Below are positions 1-6,284 of a DNA stretch of 20,766 bases, piece by piece. Below the pieces are notes generated by a model. That model had not been told where the DNA came from and ran no database searches. It saw only the letters and a program-made list of their open reading frames with translations. Location of the stretch: positions 1-20,766 of the forward strand of contig DAOVCZ010000010.1 in NCBI GenBank assembly GCA_030669775.1, written 5' to 3'. Origin of the DNA: Chloroflexota bacterium. Lineage in GTDB: Bacteria > Chloroflexota > Anaerolineae > Anaerolineales > UBA4823. Every line of letters begins with the position of its first letter. Within the stretch, counting starts at the first letter, position 1. The translations under genes and the position numbers were made by a program.

Positions 1-601
1 TCAGAAACTGGCGGATCGCAGAGTGAAGCATCGGCCCGCGCCAGATCAATGGTTGATCAGCTTTCACCATGAAACCGATCGACATCAATTTCACGCCATA
101 AGCTTCAGCTGGGTACAGTTTATCTTCACCAGCAGGTGGTAGGTGGTCCACACCCATCATCGTAGGGATATTAGGTCCATATATGTCTGCATCCAGCAGA
201 CCTACGCGGGCGCCAGATTTGGCTAATACAACTGCCAGGTTCACAGCCAAGGTGCTCTTACCCACACCACCCTTCCCAGAGGCGATTGCGATTGCATTGC
301 GGATCGGTAATTCCAAGAGGCCGCGCTGCCTGCCATCAGTGGGCACATTGGCATCCATTTTGACTGCCACGTTTTTTACACCTGGTATTGCCTCAACAGC
401 CTCACGCGCCTCACGCTCGATCTGCGCTCGCAACGGACAGGCCGGCGTTGTCAGCACAACCGTAAAACCCACTTCTTCTCCATCAATACTCACATCGCGA
501 ATCATGTTCAGGCTGACCAGGTCTTTGTGCAGCTCAGGATCCTGGACCTTGCTCAGCGCATCCATGACCGCTTGTTCACTTACAGGATTTACATTTACCA
601 T
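1..601 (-). CDS. mrp: Mrp/ApbC/NBP35-family P-loop Fe-S carrier (5' part, C-terminus outside window)
   Basis: About 200 residues are visible; the frame is open to the left edge, so the C-terminus, where the family's CxxC motif lies, cannot be seen. Residues ~8-85 form a MIP18/DUF59 domain with the typical TTPACPL segment (51-57). Residues ~100 onward are a deviant Walker-A ATPase, with GKGGVGKS at 109-116 and a following LDADIYGPN motif characteristic of Mrp/ApbC/Ind1 proteins. Family members carry or transfer [4Fe-4S] clusters in the cytoplasm; the mitochondrial relative Ind1 is a complex I assembly factor. The ATG at 601 is preceded by AAGGA at good spacing. It lies 85 bp downstream of nuoI on the same strand, so co-transcription with the complex I genes is likely. 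The family assignment is secure; a role in complex I maturation is inferred from context. Confidence 0.95.
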   Translation of the reverse strand, partial: MVNVNPVSEQAVMDALSKVQDPELHKDLVSLNMIRDVSIDGEEVGFTVVLTTPACPLRAQIEREAREAVEAIPGVKNVAVKMDANVPTDGRQRGLLELPIRNAIAIASGKGGVGKSTLAVNLAVVLAKSGARVGLLDADIYGPNIPTMMGVDHLPPAGEDKLYPAEAYGVKLMSIGFMVKADQPLIWRGPMLHSAIRQFL

Positions 602-686
602 ACCAATTTTCCTTATCCGATCTAGCGTTGATAACTCATGAATTATATTAATTGAGACTCGCTGTCTCTGGTTGAATTACTACTCT

Positions 687-1322
687 TTATTGCTTTTTTC
701 GGGCTGCTTTTCTGGCAGCTTTTGCAGCTTCAGCTTCGGCTCGCGCCGATTCCTCCCGGGCATAATTTGTGGGTCGAATCGAAGCGTAATACGAAACCGG
801 CCGTGAGAGCCGCTCCTTATTGAAGATATTTTTCTCAAGGCGATTATATACCGATATCTCGTAATCGTGATCCATCTTGATCGCATCAAATGGGCAGTAT
901 TCAGCACACAGGCCGCAGTTCATGCAAATGTCTACATCTATGAAAAACTCTGCAGGTTCGGGAACCGGTCTGCCAGTGTCCGGGTCATTGGTCCGCTCGA
1001 TCCAGATGCACTGCGGTGGGCAGACCTTGGCGCAGATTCCGCACGAAGTGCAGCGATCTCGTTTTTCCCCATCTTCATTTACTTCGTAAATCAGGAATGG
1101 AATAAAGCGAAATTCCTCCGGCACGGGCAATTTCTCATCTGGGTATTGCACAGTAAAGATGCCAGTTGCTGCAAAGCTCTTTCGACTATCAATCCCTTCT
1201 GCAGTGTAATAGCGGCGTTTCCCGCGCGATAACCAGCGGATATCTTCCAGATAGGTGTTCATGAAGTGTTTTAATGTGACACCCAAACCCTTCAGAAGTC
1301 CCTTACCATACATATCAGCCAT
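687..1322 (-). CDS. nuoI: NADH-quinone oxidoreductase subunit I (two [4Fe-4S] ferredoxin-like)
   Basis: This 211-residue protein is the complex I subunit that holds clusters N6a and N6b and passes electrons toward NuoB at the cytoplasmic face of the membrane. Two CxxCxxCxxxCP motifs are visible (RCTSCGICAKVCP and ICMNCGLCAEYCP, about 35 residues apart). The N-terminus carries the usual GLGVTLKHF-type membrane-associating segment. The C-terminus is a charged Ala/Arg/Lys-rich tail (EAEAAKAARKAARKKQ), longer than in many homologues. The ATG at 1322 is chosen over an in-frame TTG at 1328, because GGAG lies 7 bases before the ATG but only one base before the TTG. It follows nuoCD by 50 bp and precedes mrp. 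nuoH, which commonly lies just upstream of nuoI, is absent. Confidence 0.97.
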   Translation of the reverse strand: MADMYGKGLLKGLGVTLKHFMNTYLEDIRWLSRGKRRYYTAEGIDSRKSFAATGIFTVQYPDEKLPVPEEFRFIPFLIYEVNEDGEKRDRCTSCGICAKVCPPQCIWIERTNDPDTGRPVPEPAEFFIDVDICMNCGLCAEYCPFDAIKMDHDYEISVYNRLEKNIFNKERLSRPVSYYASIRPTNYAREESARAEAEAAKAARKAARKKQ

Positions 1323-1372
1323 AATCAAACTCCGTTGTGGATACCTTGTTAGCAGTAGAAATCACCTGGAGA

Positions 1373-3115
1373 CTAACGATCCGTTTCACCTAGCACAATG
1401 TCAATTGAGCCCAAGATAGAGACTACATCGGCAATCTTATAATTCTTACACATCACCTCCAGGGCAGATAAGTTAATGAAGGATGGCGCCCGCACGTGAT
1501 AACGCCAGGGATTTGGTTTTCCATTGGAAACAACGTAGAAACCCAACTCGCCTTTGGGGCCTTCAACTCGACCATAAGCCTCTCCAGCGGGTACACGAAC
1601 CTGGTACTGAGGTTTTCCTTCCTGGATCGGTCCTTCAGGTATATCCTGGATCACCTGCTCCAATATGCGAATACTCTGGCGCATTTCATCCAAACGAATC
1701 AAGTATCGATCGTAAATATCGCCATGGTAGCGCACCGCGACGTCGAAATCAAAGCGGTCATAAATCCCATATGGGTCAGCCCGACGCACATCATAAGGTA
1801 CGCCTGATGCTCGCAATACAGGTCCGACTGCTGAATGGGCAATTGCCTCTTCGGCAGTCAGCACACCAATGCCAATTGCCCGGGCGCGGATAATCTCATT
1901 GTCGGTCAGGAAAGTATCCAGATCGTTCACTTTTCCAGGCAATCTATACAGCACGAGATTCTTTACCTGCTCAAATACACCTTCTGGCAAATCACGTGCC
2001 ACGCCCGCAAAACGGTAATAATTACACATCATCCGCGAGCCGCTAACCGCTTCGAAGATATCCAGGATCAGCTCCCGTTCTTCAAAAGCGTACAGTAATG
2101 GGGTAAAGAATGCCCCCAGATCGTTCAGCAGGAAACCAATGGCTACCATGTGGTTGAGGATGCGGGTTAATTCTGCCATCATCACCCGGATGTACTCAGC
2201 CCGTTCCGGTGGTTTCACCCCCATCAGCTTCTCAACCGTTAAAACGTAACCAAAGTTATTGCTCATCGAGTTGAAGTAATCCAAGCGATCGGTGAACGGT
2301 ATGTTCATTAAAAAGGTGTTGCGTTCCCCAATCTTCTCATGGTTGCGGTGCAGATAGCCCATGACAGGTTCGAGATCGACAACCGTCTCTCCTTCCAGGC
2401 GAACCACCATTCTGAAGACACCATGTGTTGATGGGTGCTGTGGACCCAGGTTTACGACGATCTGGTCGGTGCTCAAGGCAGTCTCGCTCACCGCATGATC
2501 AAGCCTGCCAACGCCAGCATATACGGCTGTCTCACCCGCTGGTGTCCATTGCTCAGGATCGAAACCTCCTGGATAATCCACATTCTTATTGAAGGGATTA
2601 TTTTCTTCCGCCCGGATCACTTCCCCACTTGGCCAGCGGCTCTTAAATGGTTTGCCATCGCCTTCGTAAAACGCTTCCCGCCAATCTTTCCGCAGCGGGT
2701 GGCCATCAAATCCTTCCCACAGCAAGACTCGCTTCAGATTGGGGTGATCCTCAAAGCGGATACCCATCAAATCCCATGCTTCTCGTTCTTGCAAATTTGC
2801 TCCTGGAAAGACTGGAGTGAGTGATGGTACTACCGGATCATCGCGATCCACCTGAACTTTATAGACTAACCCTGGCCCTCCGGTTGTCTGGTAAGCGTGA
2901 TAAACCACTTCCATCCAATCTTCAGGCAAATAATCTACAGCGGTTACTGAGGATAAGAAGTCATAGCCAAATTCATCCCGCAAAACAGTAGCGAACTCAA
3001 CTAGTTTCTCAGCAGGAACAATATACCCCTCGTACCCCTTACGCTCATCCCGGCCGATCTCAGGAAAACGTTCTTCTAATTCAGTTTTTTCTTCAACAAG
3101 TACTTCTTCGCTCAT
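1373..3115 (-). CDS. nuoCD: NADH-quinone oxidoreductase fused subunits C and D
   Basis: The 580-residue product joins two normally separate subunits of the peripheral arm of complex I. Residues ~25-150 are the 30-kDa NuoC domain, with the diagnostic REAWDLMGIRFEDHP and a GHPLRKDW ending. Residues ~160-212 are a linker, and ~215-580 are the 49-kDa NuoD domain. NuoD has LGPQHPSTHG at 224-232 and DRLDY ending at 280; by spacing, H231 and Y280 match the His and Tyr that bind the quinone head group in the Thermus homologue. It ends with the family's ILGSIDIVLGETDR terminus. The length is close to E. coli NuoCD (about 600). The ATG at 3115 has GGAG 8-9 bases upstream, inside the 14-bp gap after nuoB. 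No frame disruption is seen. Confidence 0.97.
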   Translation of the reverse strand: MSEEVLVEEKTELEERFPEIGRDERKGYEGYIVPAEKLVEFATVLRDEFGYDFLSSVTAVDYLPEDWMEVVYHAYQTTGGPGLVYKVQVDRDDPVVPSLTPVFPGANLQEREAWDLMGIRFEDHPNLKRVLLWEGFDGHPLRKDWREAFYEGDGKPFKSRWPSGEVIRAEENNPFNKNVDYPGGFDPEQWTPAGETAVYAGVGRLDHAVSETALSTDQIVVNLGPQHPSTHGVFRMVVRLEGETVVDLEPVMGYLHRNHEKIGERNTFLMNIPFTDRLDYFNSMSNNFGYVLTVEKLMGVKPPERAEYIRVMMAELTRILNHMVAIGFLLNDLGAFFTPLLYAFEERELILDIFEAVSGSRMMCNYYRFAGVARDLPEGVFEQVKNLVLYRLPGKVNDLDTFLTDNEIIRARAIGIGVLTAEEAIAHSAVGPVLRASGVPYDVRRADPYGIYDRFDFDVAVRYHGDIYDRYLIRLDEMRQSIRILEQVIQDIPEGPIQEGKPQYQVRVPAGEAYGRVEGPKGELGFYVVSNGKPNPWRYHVRAPSFINLSALEVMCKNYKIADVVSILGSIDIVLGETDR

Positions 3116-3129
3116 TTCTTCACTCCAAT

Positions 3130-3783
3130 TTAGGCTTCTTCTACCGCGGGGACTTGTTGATCCTCAACCAGCTTCTCGGTGCTATATTGTTTGATCAATG
3201 CATATTCGCGGGGATCCATCAGGTCAGGTCCTAACACAGGTATTGGGATCGGCTCAACTGGATCTTTGCTGTACCAACGCACATTCTTGATCGATTGCTT
3301 ATCGATTTTCTTCTGCAGGGTAATCAGTCCGTGGAGTAAAGCCTGGGGAGTTGGAGGACAACCGGTGACATAAACATCAACTGGGATAAACTTGTCCACC
3401 CCGTCTACAACACTGTAGCCCTCTTTAAATGGACCACCGCCAGAGGCACAGGCACCCATCGCCAAAACATACTTCGGTTCGGGCATCTGGTTGTACAGGC
3501 GTACGATCTGCGGGATCATCTTCTTGGTCACCGTCCCTGATACGATCATCAAATCGCTTTGGCGAGGGCTGGGTCGCATTACTTCCATCCCAAACCGGGA
3601 GAAATCAAAGCGACTTGTTGCAGCGCAGATCATCTCGATTCCGCAACAGGCCAATCCAAACATCATCGGCCAAATTGAATTTCGCCGGCTCCAATTATAG
3701 ATTTTATCCAGTGTGGTGATCGCAACCTGGCCTTCCATTTCAGGAGGGATATCGTACCCAGGTGTATTTATTTCTTCTGTCAT
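3130..3783 (-). CDS. nuoB: NADH-quinone oxidoreductase subunit B (cluster N2)
   Basis: This 217-residue protein is the complex I subunit carrying the terminal [4Fe-4S] cluster N2, which reduces quinone at the interface with NuoD. The four expected cysteines are present: the tandem pair in GLACCGIEM (C46, C47), GACASGG (C112) and GCPPTP (C142). The SRFDFSRFGMEVMRPSPRQSD segment around residues 57-77 is strongly conserved in the family. The start is the ATG at 3783: it overlaps the iscX stop as ATGA and follows a strong GAGGAGG. An in-frame TTG two codons upstream is less likely because the four-base overlap suggests translational coupling. It is followed after 14 bp by nuoCD. Confidence 0.97.
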   Translation of the reverse strand: MTEEINTPGYDIPPEMEGQVAITTLDKIYNWSRRNSIWPMMFGLACCGIEMICAATSRFDFSRFGMEVMRPSPRQSDLMIVSGTVTKKMIPQIVRLYNQMPEPKYVLAMGACASGGGPFKEGYSVVDGVDKFIPVDVYVTGCPPTPQALLHGLITLQKKIDKQSIKNVRWYSKDPVEPIPIPVLGPDLMDPREYALIKQYSTEKLVEDQQVPAVEEA

Positions 3784-3980
3784 AACCAAGCTACCTCCTC
3801 ATACCATTCTTGGTAAATTGATGCCAGGATAGCATCATTTGCCAGCTCAGGATCATCCACAAAACCAGGTAAATCCAAGGTCCAGTGAAAGATCATCATC
3901 AAAGATACGTCTTCTAGATTGATATCCGGAAGTGACTTTGATAATTCCTGGGCTATGGCGTATGAATCTTCCCAGGTCAA
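3780..3980 (-). CDS. iscX: IscX-like small Fe-S assembly protein
   Basis: From the TTG at 3980 the product is 66 residues, the same length as E. coli IscX. The pattern is that of the IscX family: TW-DS near the N-terminus, then LPDINLEDV, a W-LDLPGF-DDPE-AND-IL core and a terminal EWYEE. IscX is an acidic partner of the cysteine desulfurase IscS that binds iron and modulates Fe-S assembly. The TTG is preferred because GGAGAG lies six bases before it and it gives the family's N-terminus. An in-frame GTG at 4001 lies almost on the predicted transcription start and has no ribosome binding site. It is the first gene of the nuoB-nuoCD-nuoI operon and overlaps nuoB by four bases. Outside an isc operon this placement is unusual and points to cluster supply for complex I. 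Confidence 0.82.
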   Translation of the reverse strand: MTWEDSYAIAQELSKSLPDINLEDVSLMMIFHWTLDLPGFVDDPELANDAILASIYQEWYEEVAWL

Positions 3981-4009
3981 GGTGTTCTCTCCTGGCTTCA
4001 CAAAGGCTA

Positions 4010-4037
4010 ATTATACCGGATAAATTAAGCCTGTCAA
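4010..4037 (-). promoter_or_regulatory. Sigma-70-type promoter of the iscX-nuo operon
   Basis: On the minus strand there is TTGACA (4037-4032), a 16-bp spacer and TATAAT (4015-4010), both hexamers matching consensus. Predicted transcription would begin near 4003, about 23 bases before the TTG start of iscX. The inverted repeat at 4045-4070 ends seven bases upstream of the -35 box. Confidence 0.85.
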
Positions 4038-4044
4038 ACCTTGA

Positions 4045-4070
4045 TTAACGCAAATAATAATTTGCGTTAA
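4045..4070. promoter_or_regulatory. Perfect 26-bp inverted repeat, probable operator between divergent promoters
   Basis: Arms TTAACGCAAA (4045-4054) and TTTGCGTTAA (4061-4070) are perfect complements separated by TAATAA. The right arm overlaps the -35 region of the plus-strand regulator promoter; the left arm abuts the -35 box of the minus-strand iscX-nuo promoter. Such placement is typical of the binding site of a dimeric winged-helix repressor that also controls its own gene. Binding by the adjacent regulator is inferred. Confidence 0.8.
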
Positions 4071-4089
4071 TAGCAAATGAGGGTATAAT
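4062..4089 (+). promoter_or_regulatory. Promoter of the SufR-like regulator gene
   Basis: A consensus TATAAT lies at 4084-4089, with a weak -35 (TTGCGT, 4062-4067) 16 bp upstream inside the right arm of the inverted repeat. Transcription is predicted to begin near 4095-4098. Overlap of the -35 with the repeat suggests autorepression. Confidence 0.65.
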
Positions 4090-4096
4090 CGGGGAC

Positions 4097-4156
4097 ATGG
4101 AAAATTTGACTCAAGTGAGATTAACCAATAGCTTTCCCCTGAGAAGGCAACTGTGA
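4097..4156 (+). CDS. Possible 19-residue leader ORF overlapping the regulator start
   Basis: An ATG at 4097 opens a frame of 19 codons (MENLTQVRLTNSFPLRRQL) that ends in TGA at 4154-4156. The stop overlaps the GTG start of the regulator as GTGA. The ATG is about seven bases past the TATAAT box, so the message could be almost leaderless. The overlap suggests translational coupling, but an ORF this short can arise by chance and no homologue is recognised. Confidence 0.25.
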   Translation: MENLTQVRLTNSFPLRRQL

Positions 4157-4776
4157 AAACCACCCGCCAGCGACTGCTGGACATAATCAGAAATAAACCT
4201 GGCGCTACAGCAGCTGAACTCAGCCGAGCCTTGCAGGTCACCCAGGCGGATGTACGCCACCATCTTTCCAATATGATTGAGGAGGGATTGGTAATCCCCA
4301 CTGGTCAGGACCGCAGAGGTCGCCGGGGGCGACCAGCCCGGCGATTCAGTCTTACGGCTATGGCTCTACAGGATAACTTCGATTTACTTTCCAGTGCCCT
4401 GCTGGCCACTTCTCTTGATGATCTCCCACCAGACGCAGAAGCAACATATCTGCAGCGTGTTGCCAGCCTTTTAGCAGGTGAATTCACCCCGCGCGGCCCC
4501 CTTGCCCAACGTCTTGTTCAAGCAATCGAGCAGCTCAACACTCTCGGTTACCAGGCTCGCTGGGAGGCACATGCAGATGCACCGAGGATGATTTTCGAGC
4601 ATTGTCCTTTCGCAGCTCTCCGTCCTGAACACCCCGAATTATGCCGGCTGGACACTTACCTGGTCGAAATCCTAGTTGGTGATTCTGTAACCCAGATCGA
4701 ATCCAAAGCTCACCTGGCCGACGGGTATTGCCTGTTTCTAGTCGGAAAGGTTATCTCCTCTACAGATACAACTTGA
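4153..4776 (+). CDS. SufR-like winged-helix regulator with C-terminal cysteine cluster
   Basis: This 207-residue protein starts at a GTG preceded by GAGAAGG. Residues 1-65 form a DeoR/ArsR-type winged helix (TRQRLLDIIRNKPGATAAELS, then a recognition-helix region around VTQADVRHHLSNM) followed by a basic wing, RRGRRGRPARRFSLT. The C-terminal half has cysteines C151, C164 and C193, with C151-PF and HPELC typical of SufR relatives. The spacing C-X12-C-X28-C fits the SufR signature C-X12-C-X13-C-X14-C, with serine (S178) at the third position. SufR proteins bind an Fe-S cluster and repress Fe-S biogenesis genes. Here the gene diverges from iscX-nuo across a perfect inverted repeat, so control of that operon and of itself is the natural inference. 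The family call is fairly sure; cluster binding is not demonstrated by sequence alone. Confidence 0.8.
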   Translation: MKTTRQRLLDIIRNKPGATAAELSRALQVTQADVRHHLSNMIEEGLVIPTGQDRRGRRGRPARRFSLTAMALQDNFDLLSSALLATSLDDLPPDAEATYLQRVASLLAGEFTPRGPLAQRLVQAIEQLNTLGYQARWEAHADAPRMIFEHCPFAALRPEHPELCRLDTYLVEILVGDSVTQIESKAHLADGYCLFLVGKVISSTDTT

Positions 4777-4780
4777 TTAC

Positions 4781-4990
4781 TTACTTCTCCTTGGCTGCCT
4801 TCTCTAAAAAATCAAATCCCCTCTCGACCAAAAGTGCACCCTGCTCTGAATCTAGTTCCCCTGCCTCCAGCAACCGCAGCAGTGAGCCCCGCACTCCGCT
4901 CGCCTGGTGTGCCCAATATGAATCAGCAGACAGCCGCTCCAACCGTGCAATTAACATTCTGACCAAGTCCTGTTTATGATCCACTATCAT
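4781..4990 (-). CDS. Small conserved-looking hypothetical protein, 69 residues
   Basis: I do not recognise a named family. The product is predicted all-helical and charged, without cysteines, a signal peptide or membrane segments, and has heptad-like leucines (LVRMLIARLERL, SLLRLLEAGEL, GFDFLEKAAKEK). Its stop lies four bases from the stop of the convergent regulator gene, and the frame fills the space between genes neatly, which favours a real gene. The ATG at 4990 has only a weak purine-rich upstream stretch (AGTGAG). A TAGAAT box at 5020-5015 on the minus strand may serve as its -10. Expression is uncertain. Confidence 0.55.
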   Translation of the reverse strand: MIVDHKQDLVRMLIARLERLSADSYWAHQASGVRGSLLRLLEAGELDSEQGALLVERGFDFLEKAAKEK

Positions 4991-5025
4991 CTCACTTTAC
5001 TTAACCTGAGATGAATTCTATCCCA

Positions 5026-5071
5026 TTAAAACAAAACAGCCCTGCAAAGGTGAGTAACCATCACAAGGCTG
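5026..5071 (-). terminator. Intrinsic terminator of the LPG-synthase-type membrane protein gene
   Basis: On the minus strand an 8-bp stem with one G-U pair (CAGCCTTG, 5071-5064, with CAGGGCTG, 5044-5037) is followed directly by TTTTGTTTT. It lies about 45 bp downstream of the stop at 5114. Confidence 0.75.
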
Positions 5072-5113
5072 AATGAAGTGTGGAATAAACAATCCATTTA
5101 TCTGAAGATCAAC

Positions 5114-6103
5114 CTATCTTTCATCCCCCTCCACCGGGACGGTTTGGCGTTGTTGGAACAAAGTCCGCAAAGTAAGGTTGGTGCCCATTGCACCCCAAAT
5201 TCCGAGGACAACCAGCGGGATCACCTGCAGGATATGCACCATGATCGCATAGGCTGTCATCAGCGCCGGGTCGAGACCAGCAATTAAGGACAAGGCTCCC
5301 ACGATGGTCGCCTGGTACAAACCCGGCGTACCCGGTGCCGACGGGGGGGCAACAGCCAAAGTTAACAGGGTGATCGCCACCATCTGCTCTACCGGGAGAT
5401 GGATGTTCAGACCCAGTAACACCAGATAAGCAAAGACGAAAAAAGCGCCCCAGATTCCAAACGACATAAACAAGCCGTATGTCAGCTGCCGGGGACCACC
5501 GGCCATTCGCAAGCCAGCTACCAGGTCTGAAAACACCTTCTCAACCCGCCGTTGATCAAGCCTTGGAAAACGGGCGAGTTGGATTTGCATCCATGACACA
5601 ATGCTTTCAGCATTACGGATGATCAATATCATCAATACCAAGAAACCTAGAATTAGACCCGCATTGACCAGCATGGAACTAGTTTTAAGGGCAATAACAT
5701 AACCAGTCAACAGTGCGACGAGGAACGCCAGAACACGCAAGACTTGTTCCAAGGAACGCTCAATCAGCATGCCTGAGGTTGCACCAGGTATCGACATACC
5801 TGAACCACCGCCGGTGATCAATACTCTCAAAGCAATTTCTGGGATGGGGGTTAAACTGTTAACCAGGTTGGATATATTAACTGCGTGAAACGATGGGAAA
5901 AAACCAGGTCTGTTTCCCAACAAGTATCGCCAACGTACAGCTAACAGCACATAGGCGACCAAAAGTGCTCCAATCCCGGCTGCCAAGAGACGCCAATCAG
6001 CCTGACGCAGCTGCTCAATTACCTGATCCAGATCGACGAACCAGAAAAAGAGCCCTCCGATAATCAGCGTCACCGCTAATGCTAATAGAATCCGCTTCTT
6101 CAA
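5114..6103 (-). CDS. Lysylphosphatidylglycerol-synthase-TM / UPF0104 family membrane protein
   Basis: The 329-residue protein has about eight hydrophobic segments, beginning with ILLALAVTLIIGGLFFWFV at residues 4-22. The layout (a loop with FPSFHAVNISNLVNSLTP, then a later APPSAPGTPGLYQA motif near residue 250) matches the flippase-like integral membrane domain shared by MprF N-termini and the UPF0104/AglD group. The soluble aminoacyl-transfer domain of full MprF is absent, so it should not by itself aminoacylate lipid. A role in moving lipid-linked molecules across the membrane is inferred for the family. The start is TTG at 6103 with GAAGGA six bases upstream. It is a single-gene unit with its own promoter (6160-6189) and terminator (5026-5071). 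Confidence 0.88.
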   Translation of the reverse strand: MKKRILLALAVTLIIGGLFFWFVDLDQVIEQLRQADWRLLAAGIGALLVAYVLLAVRWRYLLGNRPGFFPSFHAVNISNLVNSLTPIPEIALRVLITGGGSGMSIPGATSGMLIERSLEQVLRVLAFLVALLTGYVIALKTSSMLVNAGLILGFLVLMILIIRNAESIVSWMQIQLARFPRLDQRRVEKVFSDLVAGLRMAGGPRQLTYGLFMSFGIWGAFFVFAYLVLLGLNIHLPVEQMVAITLLTLAVAPPSAPGTPGLYQATIVGALSLIAGLDPALMTAYAIMVHILQVIPLVVLGIWGAMGTNLTLRTLFQQRQTVPVEGDER

Positions 6104-6159
6104 AATTTTTCCTTCACTATGGAATCATCTTCCATTGGTTTTCTTCAAATTAGCTGCTG

Positions 6160-6189
6160 ATTATAAGCCTTTTTTGTGAAAATGATCAA
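6160..6189 (-). promoter_or_regulatory. Promoter of the UPF0104-type gene
   Basis: On the minus strand TTGATC (6189-6184) and TATAAT (6165-6160) are separated by 18 bp, giving a leader of roughly 50 bases before the TTG start at 6103. Confidence 0.6.
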
Positions 6190-6218
6190 TTCCTAACAGT
6201 TTCTAACACAGTTTTCAT

Positions 6219-6284
6219 GTTGAATTATGAGCCGGCGTACACCTTCCACCGCTCGAGGCTGGTATTCATATATCTTTATTCAAC
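6219..6284. repeat. Nested inverted repeat at the 3' end of glmS
   Basis: GTTGAAT (6219-6225) pairs with ATTCAAC (6278-6284), TATGA (6226-6230) with TCATA (6266-6270), and an inner GCC (6231-6233) with GGC (6257-6259). It spans the glmS stop codon. There is no T-run on the minus side, so it is not a classical terminator; it could protect the 3' end of the message or be coincidental. Confidence 0.35.

Noticed and set aside
183..641. Open plus-strand frame of 152 codons across the mrp gene
   Set aside because: It lies antisense to a clear Mrp-family coding sequence with P-loop and DUF59 motifs, and its own translation is Ser/Thr/Arg-rich without any recognisable domain.
3984..4001. GTG at 4001 as the iscX start
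   Set aside because: It coincides with the predicted transcription start and lacks a ribosome binding site; the TTG at 3980 has GGAGAG and gives the exact family length.
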